Assembly (NCBI GenBank): GCA_003661465.1
Contig: QMWE01000055.1
Coordinates: 1-6,508 of the forward strand
Reading direction: 5' to 3'
Source: Hadesarchaea archaeon
GTDB lineage: Archaea; Hadarchaeota; Hadarchaeia; Hadarchaeales; Hadarchaeaceae
DNA: 6,508 nt
Shown: in pieces, positions 1 through 5,768 of the stretch
How the letters are laid out: every line of letters starts with the position of its first letter
Position numbering within the stretch: the first letter of the stretch is position 1
The notes under the pieces: generated by a model
Told to the model about the DNA's origin: nothing
What the model saw: only the letters and a program-made list of their open reading frames with translations
Databases searched by the model: none
Program-made: the position numbers and the translations under genes

Positions 1-1875
1 GATCTCGTTCAGGCTCTCGAGGTCGTTCATTTTTACAAGCTTATCGGAGACGGTGTAAATCACGTCATCCACGTAGAGGGTTCTTTTGACCGAGTGCTTC
101 CCGTGGGTTATCGTTCCCCTGAGGATCAGGCCTTTCTCCGGAGAGATGTGAAACACGTATGCGGCCTGTGTGTAATAATCTCCGACGGGTATGGCGAGGA
201 GGTTTCTCGATCTGCTGAACAAAAAGGCCCTGTGGTCTTGAAGGGCGTACGACTCAGTTCCCCTTCGGCCGATCACGTACTTGGATATCTCCACCGGATT
301 TTCGGGGTCACTCACGTCAAAGAGGGCTATTTTCACTCCCTGGTACAGGGCCCACCCGGAATCGGCAGTTGTGTCTTTTCCGATTCCTATCAGGTGGGTT
401 TCATCGTATGGGTGCAGGTAATCCGAGTATCCAGGGATCTTCAGTTCACCCAAGACCTTTGGATTGGCCGGATTGCTCAGGTCGATCACGAACAGTGGGT
501 CTACCTTCACGAAAGTCACCAAGTACGCTCTGTTACCCATGAATCTGGCTGAATAGATCCTCTCTCCGGGAGCGAGGTTCTCCAGCCTGCCGATCACGTT
601 CAGGTCCTCGTCCAGGACATAGATGTGGTTTGCTCCGTACCATCCGGTCGTCGTGGCCACCCTGAAGTACCCTTGGTATTCATCCATGGAGAACTGGTTC
701 AGAACGTGGCCGGGAACCTCCCCCTTGGACACGTACACGATTTCTCCCCCGGATATCCGAATTTTGTGTATGATCGTTTTTTCCGAGTCGTACCAGTTCG
801 ACCAGTTTCCCGGGCACGCGGAATAGTTGGTGTAGGTAATGTAAATGTTGGTGCTGGAGACGAAGAGGTTCTGAGCCGCGCTCATGAGGAACGTTTCGCT
901 TGTTATCTCTTCATCATCGTTCTGCGTGTTCACCGCCATTATTGTGGTGAACTGGTACGAACGATCGCACATGTTTTCAAAATAATATATCTCGGTTGCA
1001 TCGACCGTTCTGGTTTCACCGTTGCATGAAAACTCCGGAAGGTTTATCCTATCGCTCAGGGCGTATATCGGAGGAGAGGTTATTATCAGGTAAACATAGG
1101 GACCAATCATCCTCGAGTTGAAGTAATACCCATCGAAAGAGACCTTCCTCCTGAGGATTGGGTGCTCCTTGTCCGCAACATCATAAACCTTAACAAAATC
1201 TTGACCGAGCACCACGAGCCTGTTTCCATTTATGTAGAGTTCGCATGGGGTTTTATTTTCTGGAATGATCGAGACCACTCTCGCGGCCTCCGGCGGGTAT
1301 GCATCGATGATTATAACCTCATTTCCGGAGACGACGTAAAGGTATTTTCCATCGCTCTTCACGATATCCGCCTCGTCAACTCCCTCGACCTGGATGTTCG
1401 TGGTGGAGAAGTCGGGGCCGTTTATCGTGACCTCGAAACCGTCACCACCATCGACAGTGAATCCGAAATAAGATTTCGCGATTTCCAGCCGCGCTGGTTG
1501 GGCCAACAGCATGGAGCCCAGCGGCATATCATAAAAGTTATATTCTTCATAAGTCGTGAGGCCGGTTTTTACAAAATTTTCCAGTTCATCGTAGGACGAA
1601 AATTTCTTCAGACCGGGAAATCTGTGGTCCAAACTCTCGTCCGCGGATAGCCCAGATACGGAGACGGAGAGCGGAGCCGACATCACGACTATCAGCGAAC
1701 AGAGTCCGATGGCCGCGAGGGTTTTTGCAGTTTTTCCTCCCTCCAATATCAACCAGGCAGCGCTCGGCAGGATAAACGCCATCCAGATCCCGAGCAGTTC
1801 AGCCCCAGATCCTGCAGCTGCCAAGCTGACCAATATGGAAGACGTGAAAATAATTGGCATGATCCAATGTTTCAT
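1..1875 (-). CDS. Membrane-anchored, exported beta-propeller domain protein (3' end cut by window edge)
   Basis: One open frame runs from ATG at 1875 to base 1 without a stop (625 codons). The start has a good archaeal ribosome site (GGTGA, 1882-1886) six bases upstream. The N-terminus has three hydrophobic stretches (about residues 4-22, 27-44 and 53-75); the rest is soluble and probably lies outside the membrane. Residues 158-184 carry the family signature TTNIQVEGVDEADIVKSDG followed by YLYVVSG. Blade-like repeats follow: VYDVADKEHP near 229, VIDLSNPANP near 463 with PGYSDYLHPYDETHLIGIG after it, and LFDVSDPENP near 518. These match the archaeal/Bacillus secreted C-terminal beta-propeller family (Pfam Beta_propel, from memory). 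The final residues, MNDLESLNEI, resemble the usual end of the family, so probably only a few residues are missing. Four external cysteines (211, 284, 303, 354) could form disulfides. The family has no established biochemical role; scaffold, ligand binding or envelope function are guesses. The divergent membrane regulator is its likely controller. Confidence 0.9.
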   Translation of the reverse strand, partial: MKHWIMPIIFTSSILVSLAAAGSGAELLGIWMAFILPSAAWLILEGGKTAKTLAAIGLCSLIVVMSAPLSVSVSGLSADESLDHRFPGLKKFSSYDELENFVKTGLTTYEEYNFYDMPLGSMLLAQPARLEIAKSYFGFTVDGGDGFEVTINGPDFSTTNIQVEGVDEADIVKSDGKYLYVVSGNEVIIIDAYPPEAARVVSIIPENKTPCELYINGNRLVVLGQDFVKVYDVADKEHPILRRKVSFDGYYFNSRMIGPYVYLIITSPPIYALSDRINLPEFSCNGETRTVDATEIYYFENMCDRSYQFTTIMAVNTQNDDEEITSETFLMSAAQNLFVSSTNIYITYTNYSACPGNWSNWYDSEKTIIHKIRISGGEIVYVSKGEVPGHVLNQFSMDEYQGYFRVATTTGWYGANHIYVLDEDLNVIGRLENLAPGERIYSARFMGNRAYLVTFVKVDPLFVIDLSNPANPKVLGELKIPGYSDYLHPYDETHLIGIGKDTTADSGWALYQGVKIALFDVSDPENPVEISKYVIGRRGTESYALQDHRAFLFSRSRNLLAIPVGDYYTQAAYVFHISPEKGLILRGTITHGKHSVKRTLYVDDVIYTVSDKLVKMNDLESLNEI

Positions 1876-1881
1876 TTTATT

Positions 1882-1886
1882 TCACC
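1882..1886 (-). promoter_or_regulatory. Ribosome binding site of the beta-propeller gene
   Basis: On the minus strand GGTGA lies six bases before the ATG at 1875. This is the standard archaeal anti-16S motif and fixes the start of the propeller gene. Confidence 0.75.
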
Positions 1887-1908
1887 GATTAACCATAATA
1901 AAAAGATG

Positions 1909-1916
1909 TATTTAAA
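1909..1916 (-). promoter_or_regulatory. Candidate TATA box for the beta-propeller gene
   Basis: The minus strand reads TTTAAATA here. Counting about 26 bases downstream puts a transcription start near 1886, just at the GGTGA ribosome site, giving a very short leader. The whole spacer is A/T-rich, so other boxes (for example around 1894-1905) are possible. Confidence 0.4.
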
Positions 1917-1941
1917 TTAAGTTTCATTAAAGAAACATAAT
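1916..1941. promoter_or_regulatory. 26-base imperfect palindrome, candidate operator
   Basis: The half-site ATTAAGTTTCA (1916-1926) is followed, after TTAA, by an inverted copy AGAAACATAAT (1931-1941). Eleven of the 13 symmetric base pairs match. The element sits between the two candidate TATA boxes of the divergent genes, where it would cover the BRE positions upstream of both. Binding by the adjacent winged-helix protein is inference from position and symmetry. Confidence 0.5.
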
Positions 1942-1948
1942 TTATTAA
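1941..1948 (+). promoter_or_regulatory. Candidate TATA box for the winged-helix membrane regulator
   Basis: TTTATTAA lies here, so transcription would start near 1971, giving a leader of about ten bases that begins at the GAGGT ribosome site. It overlaps the third half-site, so a bound regulator could block TBP. An alternative box is ACTTATA at 1963-1969. Confidence 0.35.
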
Positions 1949-1954
1949 GTTTCA
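1944..1954 (+). repeat. Third copy of the operator half-site
   Basis: ATTAAGTTTCA occurs exactly again here, a direct repeat of 1916-1926 at 28-base spacing. With the inverted copy at 1931-1941 this gives three copies of an 11-base element in 39 bases. A/T-rich DNA makes chance matches easier, but the GTTTC core is not simple sequence. Confidence 0.5.
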
Positions 1955-1970
1955 AAAACGATACTTATAC

Positions 1971-1975
1971 GAGGT
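1971..1975 (+). promoter_or_regulatory. Ribosome binding site of the winged-helix regulator
   Basis: GAGGT five bases before the ATG at 1981 is a plausible Shine-Dalgarno site and supports that start. Confidence 0.55.
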
Positions 1976-1980
1976 AGAGC

Positions 1981-2733
1981 ATGCGCCGCCGGTTTATGGC
2001 AATATTGATGGGTTTGTTGGTATCCGGGACGGTCATCGCTGCGTCGTATTTCTTGCTGGACCATCTTTACGGCGAGGGACACATCATCACCTCGACAATA
2101 ATAATCGAGAACGGAGGACAGCAGGTGACAATAGATAATGAGCCGTACGAGGTGTCCAATTCTGAATTGGTTGAAAACGCGGACGGCTCCAGTTTCTACA
2201 AGCTGGGCATAGCTGATCGTGGATCCGCATTCGAGGAATACAATTGGGGTGGTTCCACACCTCCGGCGGGAGGGACGGCCGCCACGATAAATGTGCCCCG
2301 GGAGGCATATGAGGCAGCACAGACGACCGGAGAGCCGGTCACCGTCTCGAGCACCACGGAAACAAAGCCGATCGATGTGCTGCCCATCGCCACAGGTCTC
2401 GGCATAGTGGCGGGGATAGCCTCCGTGGCTCTCTGGACGGCATCCAGGCCCACGTGGGGCGGTGTCGCGGCCACCCTGATCGAGCACGGACTCCACGACA
2501 TGACAGTCAGGGATGTGGAGATAGTGGGATACATGATGGAGCTGAAAGAGTTCACGATTCCCGAGCTCATGAAACTGACGAAGGCCTCGAAGATCACCGT
2601 CTGGCGCACGGTTCAGAAACTTGTCGAGAAAGGACTCGTTCGGCAGACGGAAAAGACGAAGCTCGCGGCGAATGGGATCGGCGGCAGGGGAAAGCCGAGC
2701 CACGTATATATGTATGTGGGGAGGGAGAGGTAG
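1981..2733 (+). CDS. Membrane-tethered transcriptional regulator with C-terminal winged helix-turn-helix
   Basis: This 250-residue protein has a basic start (MRRR), a hydrophobic helix at about 6-26, a domain of about 105 residues (28-131), a second hydrophobic helix at about 132-154, and a C-terminal winged helix at about 175-248. The recognition region is TIPELMKLTKASKITVWRT (192-210), followed by VQKLVEKGLVRQ and a wing with GRGKPSHVYMYVG. This resembles MarR/IclR-like archaeal regulators. With two membrane passes and positive residues at the N-terminus, the middle domain would face outside and the DNA-binding domain the cytoplasm, making a one-component sensor. The external domain is not recognised; its last part (about 89-128) is rich in Gly, Ser, Thr and Pro, like a linker. 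The gene is divergent from the beta-propeller gene and shares its control region, so it probably regulates that gene and itself. Ligand and direction of control (activation or repression) are unknown. Confidence 0.88.
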   Translation: MRRRFMAILMGLLVSGTVIAASYFLLDHLYGEGHIITSTIIIENGGQQVTIDNEPYEVSNSELVENADGSSFYKLGIADRGSAFEEYNWGGSTPPAGGTAATINVPREAYEAAQTTGEPVTVSSTTETKPIDVLPIATGLGIVAGIASVALWTASRPTWGGVAATLIEHGLHDMTVRDVEIVGYMMELKEFTIPELMKLTKASKITVWRTVQKLVEKGLVRQTEKTKLAANGIGGRGKPSHVYMYVGRER

Positions 2734-2746
2734 ACAGAATATAATT

Positions 2747-3046
2747 TCAAAATCGGTACATGTATCGTTCAAGGTCGACTTTTTTATTTCTGACGGTCAC
2801 GCCTTCCTCGGTTAACAGCTTCGCCTTCCGGGAAATACCAAGCTTGTAACCTCCAATTTGACCGTCCGATCTGACGACCCGGTGGCATGGTATTTTTACA
2901 GGGTCTGGATTTTTGGCTAGGGCACCTGCAACGGCCCTGCAGGCGCGCGGGTTGCCCATGGCCCGGGCAAGTTCCTTGTAGGTCGTGACCTTGCCGCTTG
3001 GTATCTCCGAGACGAGCTTCAGGACACGAAATTGAAATCTCCCCAT
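2747..3046 (-). CDS. ogt: Methylated-DNA--protein-cysteine methyltransferase (O6-alkylguanine-DNA alkyltransferase), single domain
   Basis: From ATG at 3046 the product is 99 residues and contains the whole C-terminal alkyltransferase domain: FQFRVLKLVSEIPSGKVTTY with the conserved tyrosine, an arginine-finger region NPRACRAVAGALAKNP, the active-site PCHRVV with its acceptor cysteine, and GGYKLG. The protein moves the alkyl group from O6-alkylguanine onto that cysteine and is consumed. Because the cysteine is present, this is a true transferase rather than an alkyltransferase-like protein. It lacks the N-terminal domain of Ada/Ogt-type proteins, like other minimal forms. A TTG at 3070 in the same frame would add eight residues, but it lies almost against the candidate TATA box (3074-3081). 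The short C-terminal tail (NKKVDLERYMYRF) is basic and outside the core domain. The gene ends 13 bases from the convergent regulator gene. The symbol is by family; the archaeal gene may be named differently. Confidence 0.88.
   Translation of the reverse strand: MGRFQFRVLKLVSEIPSGKVTTYKELARAMGNPRACRAVAGALAKNPDPVKIPCHRVVRSDGQIGGYKLGISRKAKLLTEEGVTVRNKKVDLERYMYRF
2780..2785 (+). terminator. Possible T-rich archaeal terminator for the winged-helix gene
   Basis: Six T residues followed by ATTT lie 46 bases past the regulator's stop on the plus strand. Archaeal RNA polymerase can stop at T-runs without a hairpin. The run lies inside the 3' end of the opposing alkyltransferase gene, where it encodes lysines, so the match may be incidental. 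Confidence 0.25.
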
Positions 3047-3073
3047 AACACCGAATGACAGTGGTTCCAACTC

Positions 3074-3081
3074 TTATTAAT
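3074..3081. promoter_or_regulatory. Shared TATA-like box between the alkyltransferase gene and rtcA
   Basis: TTATTAAT on the plus strand (ATTAATAA on the minus) is the only clear A/T box in the 57-base spacer 3047-3103. Its centre is about 26 bases before the ATG of rtcA (3104), which fits a leaderless transcript, and about 31 bases before the ATG at 3046, which would leave a leader of only a few bases. Neither start has a well-placed ribosome site. Confidence 0.45.
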
Positions 3082-3103
3082 CTTGAAGCCAAACCTTTGC
3101 TCG

Positions 3104-4180
3104 ATGATAGAGATCGATGGTTCGATTGGCGAGGGAGGAGGCGCAGTACTACGAACGGCGCTGGCGTTGAGTGCATTGAGTTGTCGTCCCATACACATCT
3201 ATAATATCCGCGCTAAGAGGGATAGACCTGGTTTACAACCCCAGCATTTGCGAGGAGTCGAGGCCTTGGCGGAACTTTCGAATGCCAAAGTGGACGGGGC
3301 GGGGCTGGGTTCCACAGAGCTGACGTTTGAGCCTCGATCGTTGAATGGGGGGAAATATCGTATCGACATAGGTACGGCGGGGAGCACCACGCTTATCCTG
3401 CAGATCATGATGCCAGCGGCAGCTTTCGCACGTAAGCCAGCTGAGGTCGAGATCACAGGCGGAACTGACAATCCACGCGCGCCAAGCGTCGACTTTCTAA
3501 AAAACGTCACCCTCCCAACGCTGCGCAAAATGGGCTACCGCGGGGAGGTCGAATGTGTCCGGAGGGGTCATTACCCTCGAGGCGGAGGCATCGTACGCGC
3601 TCGCATTGAACCTATCGAAAAACTTCAGGCGTTGAAACTTGCCGAGCCCGGGGACGTGATTAACATTTCAGGCTTGGCTCATTGCGTCCGTCTCCCGCCC
3701 GGCATCGCCACACGGATGGCACACGCTGCGACCAAGGTACTTGTTCGCGGAGGGTATTCAAAAATCCACATAAGGACCGAATCTTATCCTCCAGATCAGG
3801 ATCCGCATCTGGGTCCGGGTGCCGGGATAACTCTATGGGCCGAGACGAAAAATGGGGCGGTCATTGGATCCGGCTCGTTAGGGAGGCCGGGAAAGCCCGC
3901 CGAACGTGTGGGACGTGAGGCAGCTGAGAGCCTTCTCTCCCAGCTGAAAACGGGCTGTGCGGTCGACCGCTATCTCACCGATCAGCTCATACCTTATTTG
4001 GCCTTAGCTGAGGGCACATCAGAGATAACGAGTTCGGAGCTCACCTCTCACGCTCTCACCAACATCGCGCTCGTGGAACGGATCTTGGGCGTCAAGTTCG
4101 AAGTTCAAGGAAGGCAGGGAGAACCCGGACGCGTGCTGGTGGAGGGAAGGGGGTTCTCATCTAGATTCCCCCGAGAATGA
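3104..4180 (+). CDS. rtcA: RNA 3'-terminal phosphate cyclase
   Basis: The 358-residue product begins MIEIDGSIGEGGGAVLRTAL, the classic N-terminus of this family, and continues with RPGLQPQHLRGVEA, GTAGSTTLILQ and GGTDNPRAPSVDF. The catalytic histidine, which is adenylated, is visible in SSELTSHALTNIALVER (His316), so this is an active RtcA rather than an RCL1-like protein. RtcA uses ATP to convert an RNA 3'-phosphate into a 2',3'-cyclic phosphate through enzyme-AMP and RNA-AMP intermediates, in the cytoplasm. The usual family length is about 340-360. A TTG at 3083 could add seven residues, but the ATG matches the family start and lies about 26 bases after the TATA-like box, with no ribosome site, so a leaderless mRNA is likely. 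No RtcB ligase is seen nearby. The last 20 bases overlap the end of the convergent spoIIM-like gene. Arginine codons are mostly CGN (23 of 31 by hand count), unlike the beta-propeller gene. Confidence 0.95.
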   Translation: MIEIDGSIGEGGGAVLRTALALSALSCRPIHIYNIRAKRDRPGLQPQHLRGVEALAELSNAKVDGAGLGSTELTFEPRSLNGGKYRIDIGTAGSTTLILQIMMPAAAFARKPAEVEITGGTDNPRAPSVDFLKNVTLPTLRKMGYRGEVECVRRGHYPRGGGIVRARIEPIEKLQALKLAEPGDVINISGLAHCVRLPPGIATRMAHAATKVLVRGGYSKIHIRTESYPPDQDPHLGPGAGITLWAETKNGAVIGSGSLGRPGKPAERVGREAAESLLSQLKTGCAVDRYLTDQLIPYLALAEGTSEITSSELTSHALTNIALVERILGVKFEVQGRQGEPGRVLVEGRGFSSRFPRE

Positions 4181-5060
4181 TCCTGATCAGCGTCATGAAG
4201 AAGAATATCATGAACACGAAGAGCGAGAGCTGGGCCGGACGCCATCTTCCCTCGAACATACACCTCACATCCCTCCACACGGAATTCACGTCTCTGCGTA
4301 GGGAGCTGAGAGTTCGCCCCACAATGGATGCGTAAAAGATACCCACGGATGTTAGGAAGATAATAGGCATGAGGGGGTCGGAGAAGAATACCCACCCTAC
4401 TTCCGGAGAAACGTATGCTTCCACGGGAGCGGCCAGAAATATGAAGAACGCGCCCAAGGCGAAAAGGACGACGAAATCCCTTACCAGAATTTTTATCGCT
4501 GGAAGGTGTTTGGCGATCTCCCTCTTTTCCCTTTTCGTGAGCATCCAGGACCATCGTTTGCCACCCTTTCCGGTTATCTCCACCAGACGTCCCAGGCCCT
4601 TCCAGATGTTCCAGGCCGCGCGCAGGGTTATCGCTGCTATGATGTAGAAACCCGTGAGTTCCAGTATCCCGTGGACGAATATCTGGGCCGAGAAGGCCAG
4701 CGCGGCTTCTGGCCCCCATGTGTGGTGAACATAGGTGAGGGCCGTCCCGATCGAGTAGTTTGTCGCGACCATCGAGTTGAATCCAAAGTACGAAGGCGTG
4801 GCGAGTCCGCTGATCCATGCGACCTTCAAATTATTTGCCCAGTAGTACTGGGTTCTCTCCCATCCATCCATCGTTGAGACGTTTTCTAGGAGGTTCTCGT
4901 ATTCTTGGACGTCTGGTCTGTTGGCGAATTCATCCGGGTTGAACGCGAGGAGGTTATATGCGGTGCTCAGGAGCATCGTGGTGAAGGCCACGGCGATCAC
5001 CACTCCAACTGCCGACGAGCTGCGTCTGAAGGCCCCGAAAATGGTCGTGCCCAAGGACAT
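4161..5060 (-). CDS. SpoIIM-family (DUF95) integral membrane protein
   Basis: From ATG at 5060 the product has 299 residues and is mostly hydrophobic. Likely membrane helices are at about 17-39, 121-147, 195-215, 227-248 and 276-297, with a less certain one near 85-110. The family hallmark HGILELTG (130-137) is present, and VEAYVSPE (213-220) corresponds to the usual 'IEAFITP'-like motif. A basic cytoplasmic loop (about 165-190) separates the halves. In Bacillus, SpoIIM is part of the peptidoglycan-remodelling SpoIIDMP complex; archaeal members occur in organisms without spores or murein, and their function is unknown. The frame stays open further upstream, but that would overlap hisI, and the ATG has GGAG five bases before it. 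It starts eight bases after hisI and is probably the last gene of the his operon. Its end overlaps the end of rtcA by 20 bases. Confidence 0.85.
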   Translation of the reverse strand: MSLGTTIFGAFRRSSSAVGVVIAVAFTTMLLSTAYNLLAFNPDEFANRPDVQEYENLLENVSTMDGWERTQYYWANNLKVAWISGLATPSYFGFNSMVATNYSIGTALTYVHHTWGPEAALAFSAQIFVHGILELTGFYIIAAITLRAAWNIWKGLGRLVEITGKGGKRWSWMLTKREKREIAKHLPAIKILVRDFVVLFALGAFFIFLAAPVEAYVSPEVGWVFFSDPLMPIIFLTSVGIFYASIVGRTLSSLRRDVNSVWRDVRCMFEGRWRPAQLSLFVFMIFFFMTLIRIILGGI

Positions 5061-5065
5061 CGAAT

Positions 5066-5069
5066 CTCC
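5066..5069 (-). promoter_or_regulatory. Ribosome binding site of the spoIIM-like gene
   Basis: GGAG on the minus strand, five bases before the ATG at 5060, shares a base with the TAG stop of hisI. This supports the 5060 start and translational coupling to hisI. Confidence 0.55.
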
Positions 5070-5479
5070 TACTTCCCACTCCGGCCGTAGACCTCGTCGG
5101 GCCTGAACTTTCGTTTCAGCACCGTGACGAGCTCGCCGTTTTTGAGCTTCCGGTAAAAACAGGACCAGTAGCCCTCGTGACATGCAGCTCCGACCTGATC
5201 CACGTCGAACAGCAAGGCATCGCCGTCGCAGTCCACACGTACTTCACGTACTCGCTGGAGGTGGCCGGACTGCTCGCCCTTGAGCCAGAGCTTTTGACGT
5301 GATCGGCTCCAGTAATGCATCATTCCCGTGGTCAGGGTTTTGAGCACAGCTTCCTCGTTCTGCACCGCCACCATCAGGACCTCCTTGGTCTTGAAATCTC
5401 GAACCACGGCCACCACGAACCCGTCCCTGAATTTTAGTCTCTTCAGGATTTTTCTTGCTTCGATCAAACTTGACTTCAA
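5069..5479 (-). CDS. hisI: Phosphoribosyl-AMP cyclohydrolase
   Basis: HisI opens the adenine ring of phosphoribosyl-AMP to give ProFAR, step 3 of histidine biosynthesis. The 136-residue product has the core motifs: KTKEVLMVAVQNEEA (30-44), MHYWSRSRQKLWLKGEQSGH (54-73), VDCDGDALL with Cys84 and the Asp83/85/87 metal ligands, and ACHEGYWSCFYR with Cys100 and Cys107. These residues match the three-cysteine zinc site and aspartate magnesium site known from the archaeal enzyme. I chose TTG at 5479 because a strong GGAGGT site lies six bases before it. An ATG at 5521 in the same frame would overlap hisE by 38 bases and has no ribosome site. It is free-standing, not fused to hisE. The gap to the hisE stop is four bases. 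Confidence 0.93.
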   Translation of the reverse strand: MKSSLIEARKILKRLKFRDGFVVAVVRDFKTKEVLMVAVQNEEAVLKTLTTGMMHYWSRSRQKLWLKGEQSGHLQRVREVRVDCDGDALLFDVDQVGAACHEGYWSCFYRKLKNGELVTVLKRKFRPDEVYGRSGK

Positions 5480-5483
5480 CAGC

Positions 5484-5768
5484 TTACCTCCTTCTCCGTC
5501 TGAGTTCCTCCATGACCTCATCAAGCTTTACTTTTTTGTCGGCGAGCAGGACCATCGTGTGAAAGATCAAGTCGGCTGCTTCGTGGATTATGTCTTTTCT
5601 CTCACCATCCCTCGCTGCCTCGACCAGCTCCCGTGCTTCCTCATCCACCTTATCGCACGCCCCTCCTTTGGCCAGCAGGGCAGAAACATATGACCCGCCT
5701 CTCGGCCTGTCGCGACGATCTTCGATCACCCTGAATATTTCGTCCAGTATCTCCGTTCCCAACCTCAC
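5484..5768 (-). CDS. hisE: Phosphoribosyl-ATP pyrophosphatase
   Basis: HisE removes pyrophosphate from phosphoribosyl-ATP, step 2 of histidine biosynthesis, feeding HisI. The 94-residue all-helical protein belongs to the MazG-like pyrophosphohydrolase group: RPRGGSYVSALLAKGG, then EEARE (43-47) and EAAD (63-66), which give the ExxE and ExxD magnesium ligands, then LIFHTMVLLADKKVKLDEVMEELRRR, typical of the C-terminus. The glycine usually found before the first EE ('KVGEE') is Asp42 here. The start is GTG at 5768, which overlaps the TGA stop of hisD as GTGA (four bases), so translation is probably coupled. A TTG two codons later (5762) is a possible alternative. Length is near the usual 90-110. 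Confidence 0.93.
   Translation of the reverse strand: MRLGTEILDEIFRVIEDRRDRPRGGSYVSALLAKGGACDKVDEEARELVEAARDGERKDIIHEAADLIFHTMVLLADKKVKLDEVMEELRRRRR
5486..5491 (-). promoter_or_regulatory. Ribosome binding site that sets the TTG start of hisI
   Basis: GGAGGT on the minus strand is six bases before TTG at 5479 and overlaps the end of hisE, its last T beginning the TAA stop. It is the strongest ribosome site in the operon and decides in favour of the TTG over the upstream ATG. Note that the same bases encode the AGG arginine run at the end of HisE. Confidence 0.65.

Noticed and set aside
94..1650. Several plus-strand open frames of up to 162 codons
   Set aside because: They all lie opposite the continuous beta-propeller frame, whose family motifs are unmistakable. 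None shows a recognisable domain.
1921..1936. GTTTC...GAAAC hairpin read as an RNA terminator
   Set aside because: It is upstream of both divergent genes, has a five-pair A/T-rich stem and no T-run after it, so a DNA operator is the better reading.
1945..2772. A 275-codon minus-strand open frame antisense to the winged-helix gene, longer than that gene itself
   Set aside because: Its translation is rich in Arg, His, Cys and Pro with no domain, membrane pattern or motif. It covers the control region and runs into the alkyltransferase gene. The plus-strand frame has clear membrane helices and a winged helix, so this is a shadow.
3083..3103. TTG start giving seven more residues on RtcA
   Set aside because: The family N-terminus begins at the ATG (MIEIDGS), and the TTG lies directly against the TATA-like box, where transcription would not yet have begun.
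4105..4818. A 237-codon minus-strand frame overlapping the spoIIM-like gene
   Set aside because: It is an out-of-frame reading of the SpoIIM-family gene, with Arg/His/Gly-rich composition and no membrane or domain pattern.
5061..5183. Upstream 41-residue extension of the spoIIM-like frame
   Set aside because: It would overlap hisI heavily, is basic and lacks family similarity, and the ATG at 5060 has its own GGAG site.
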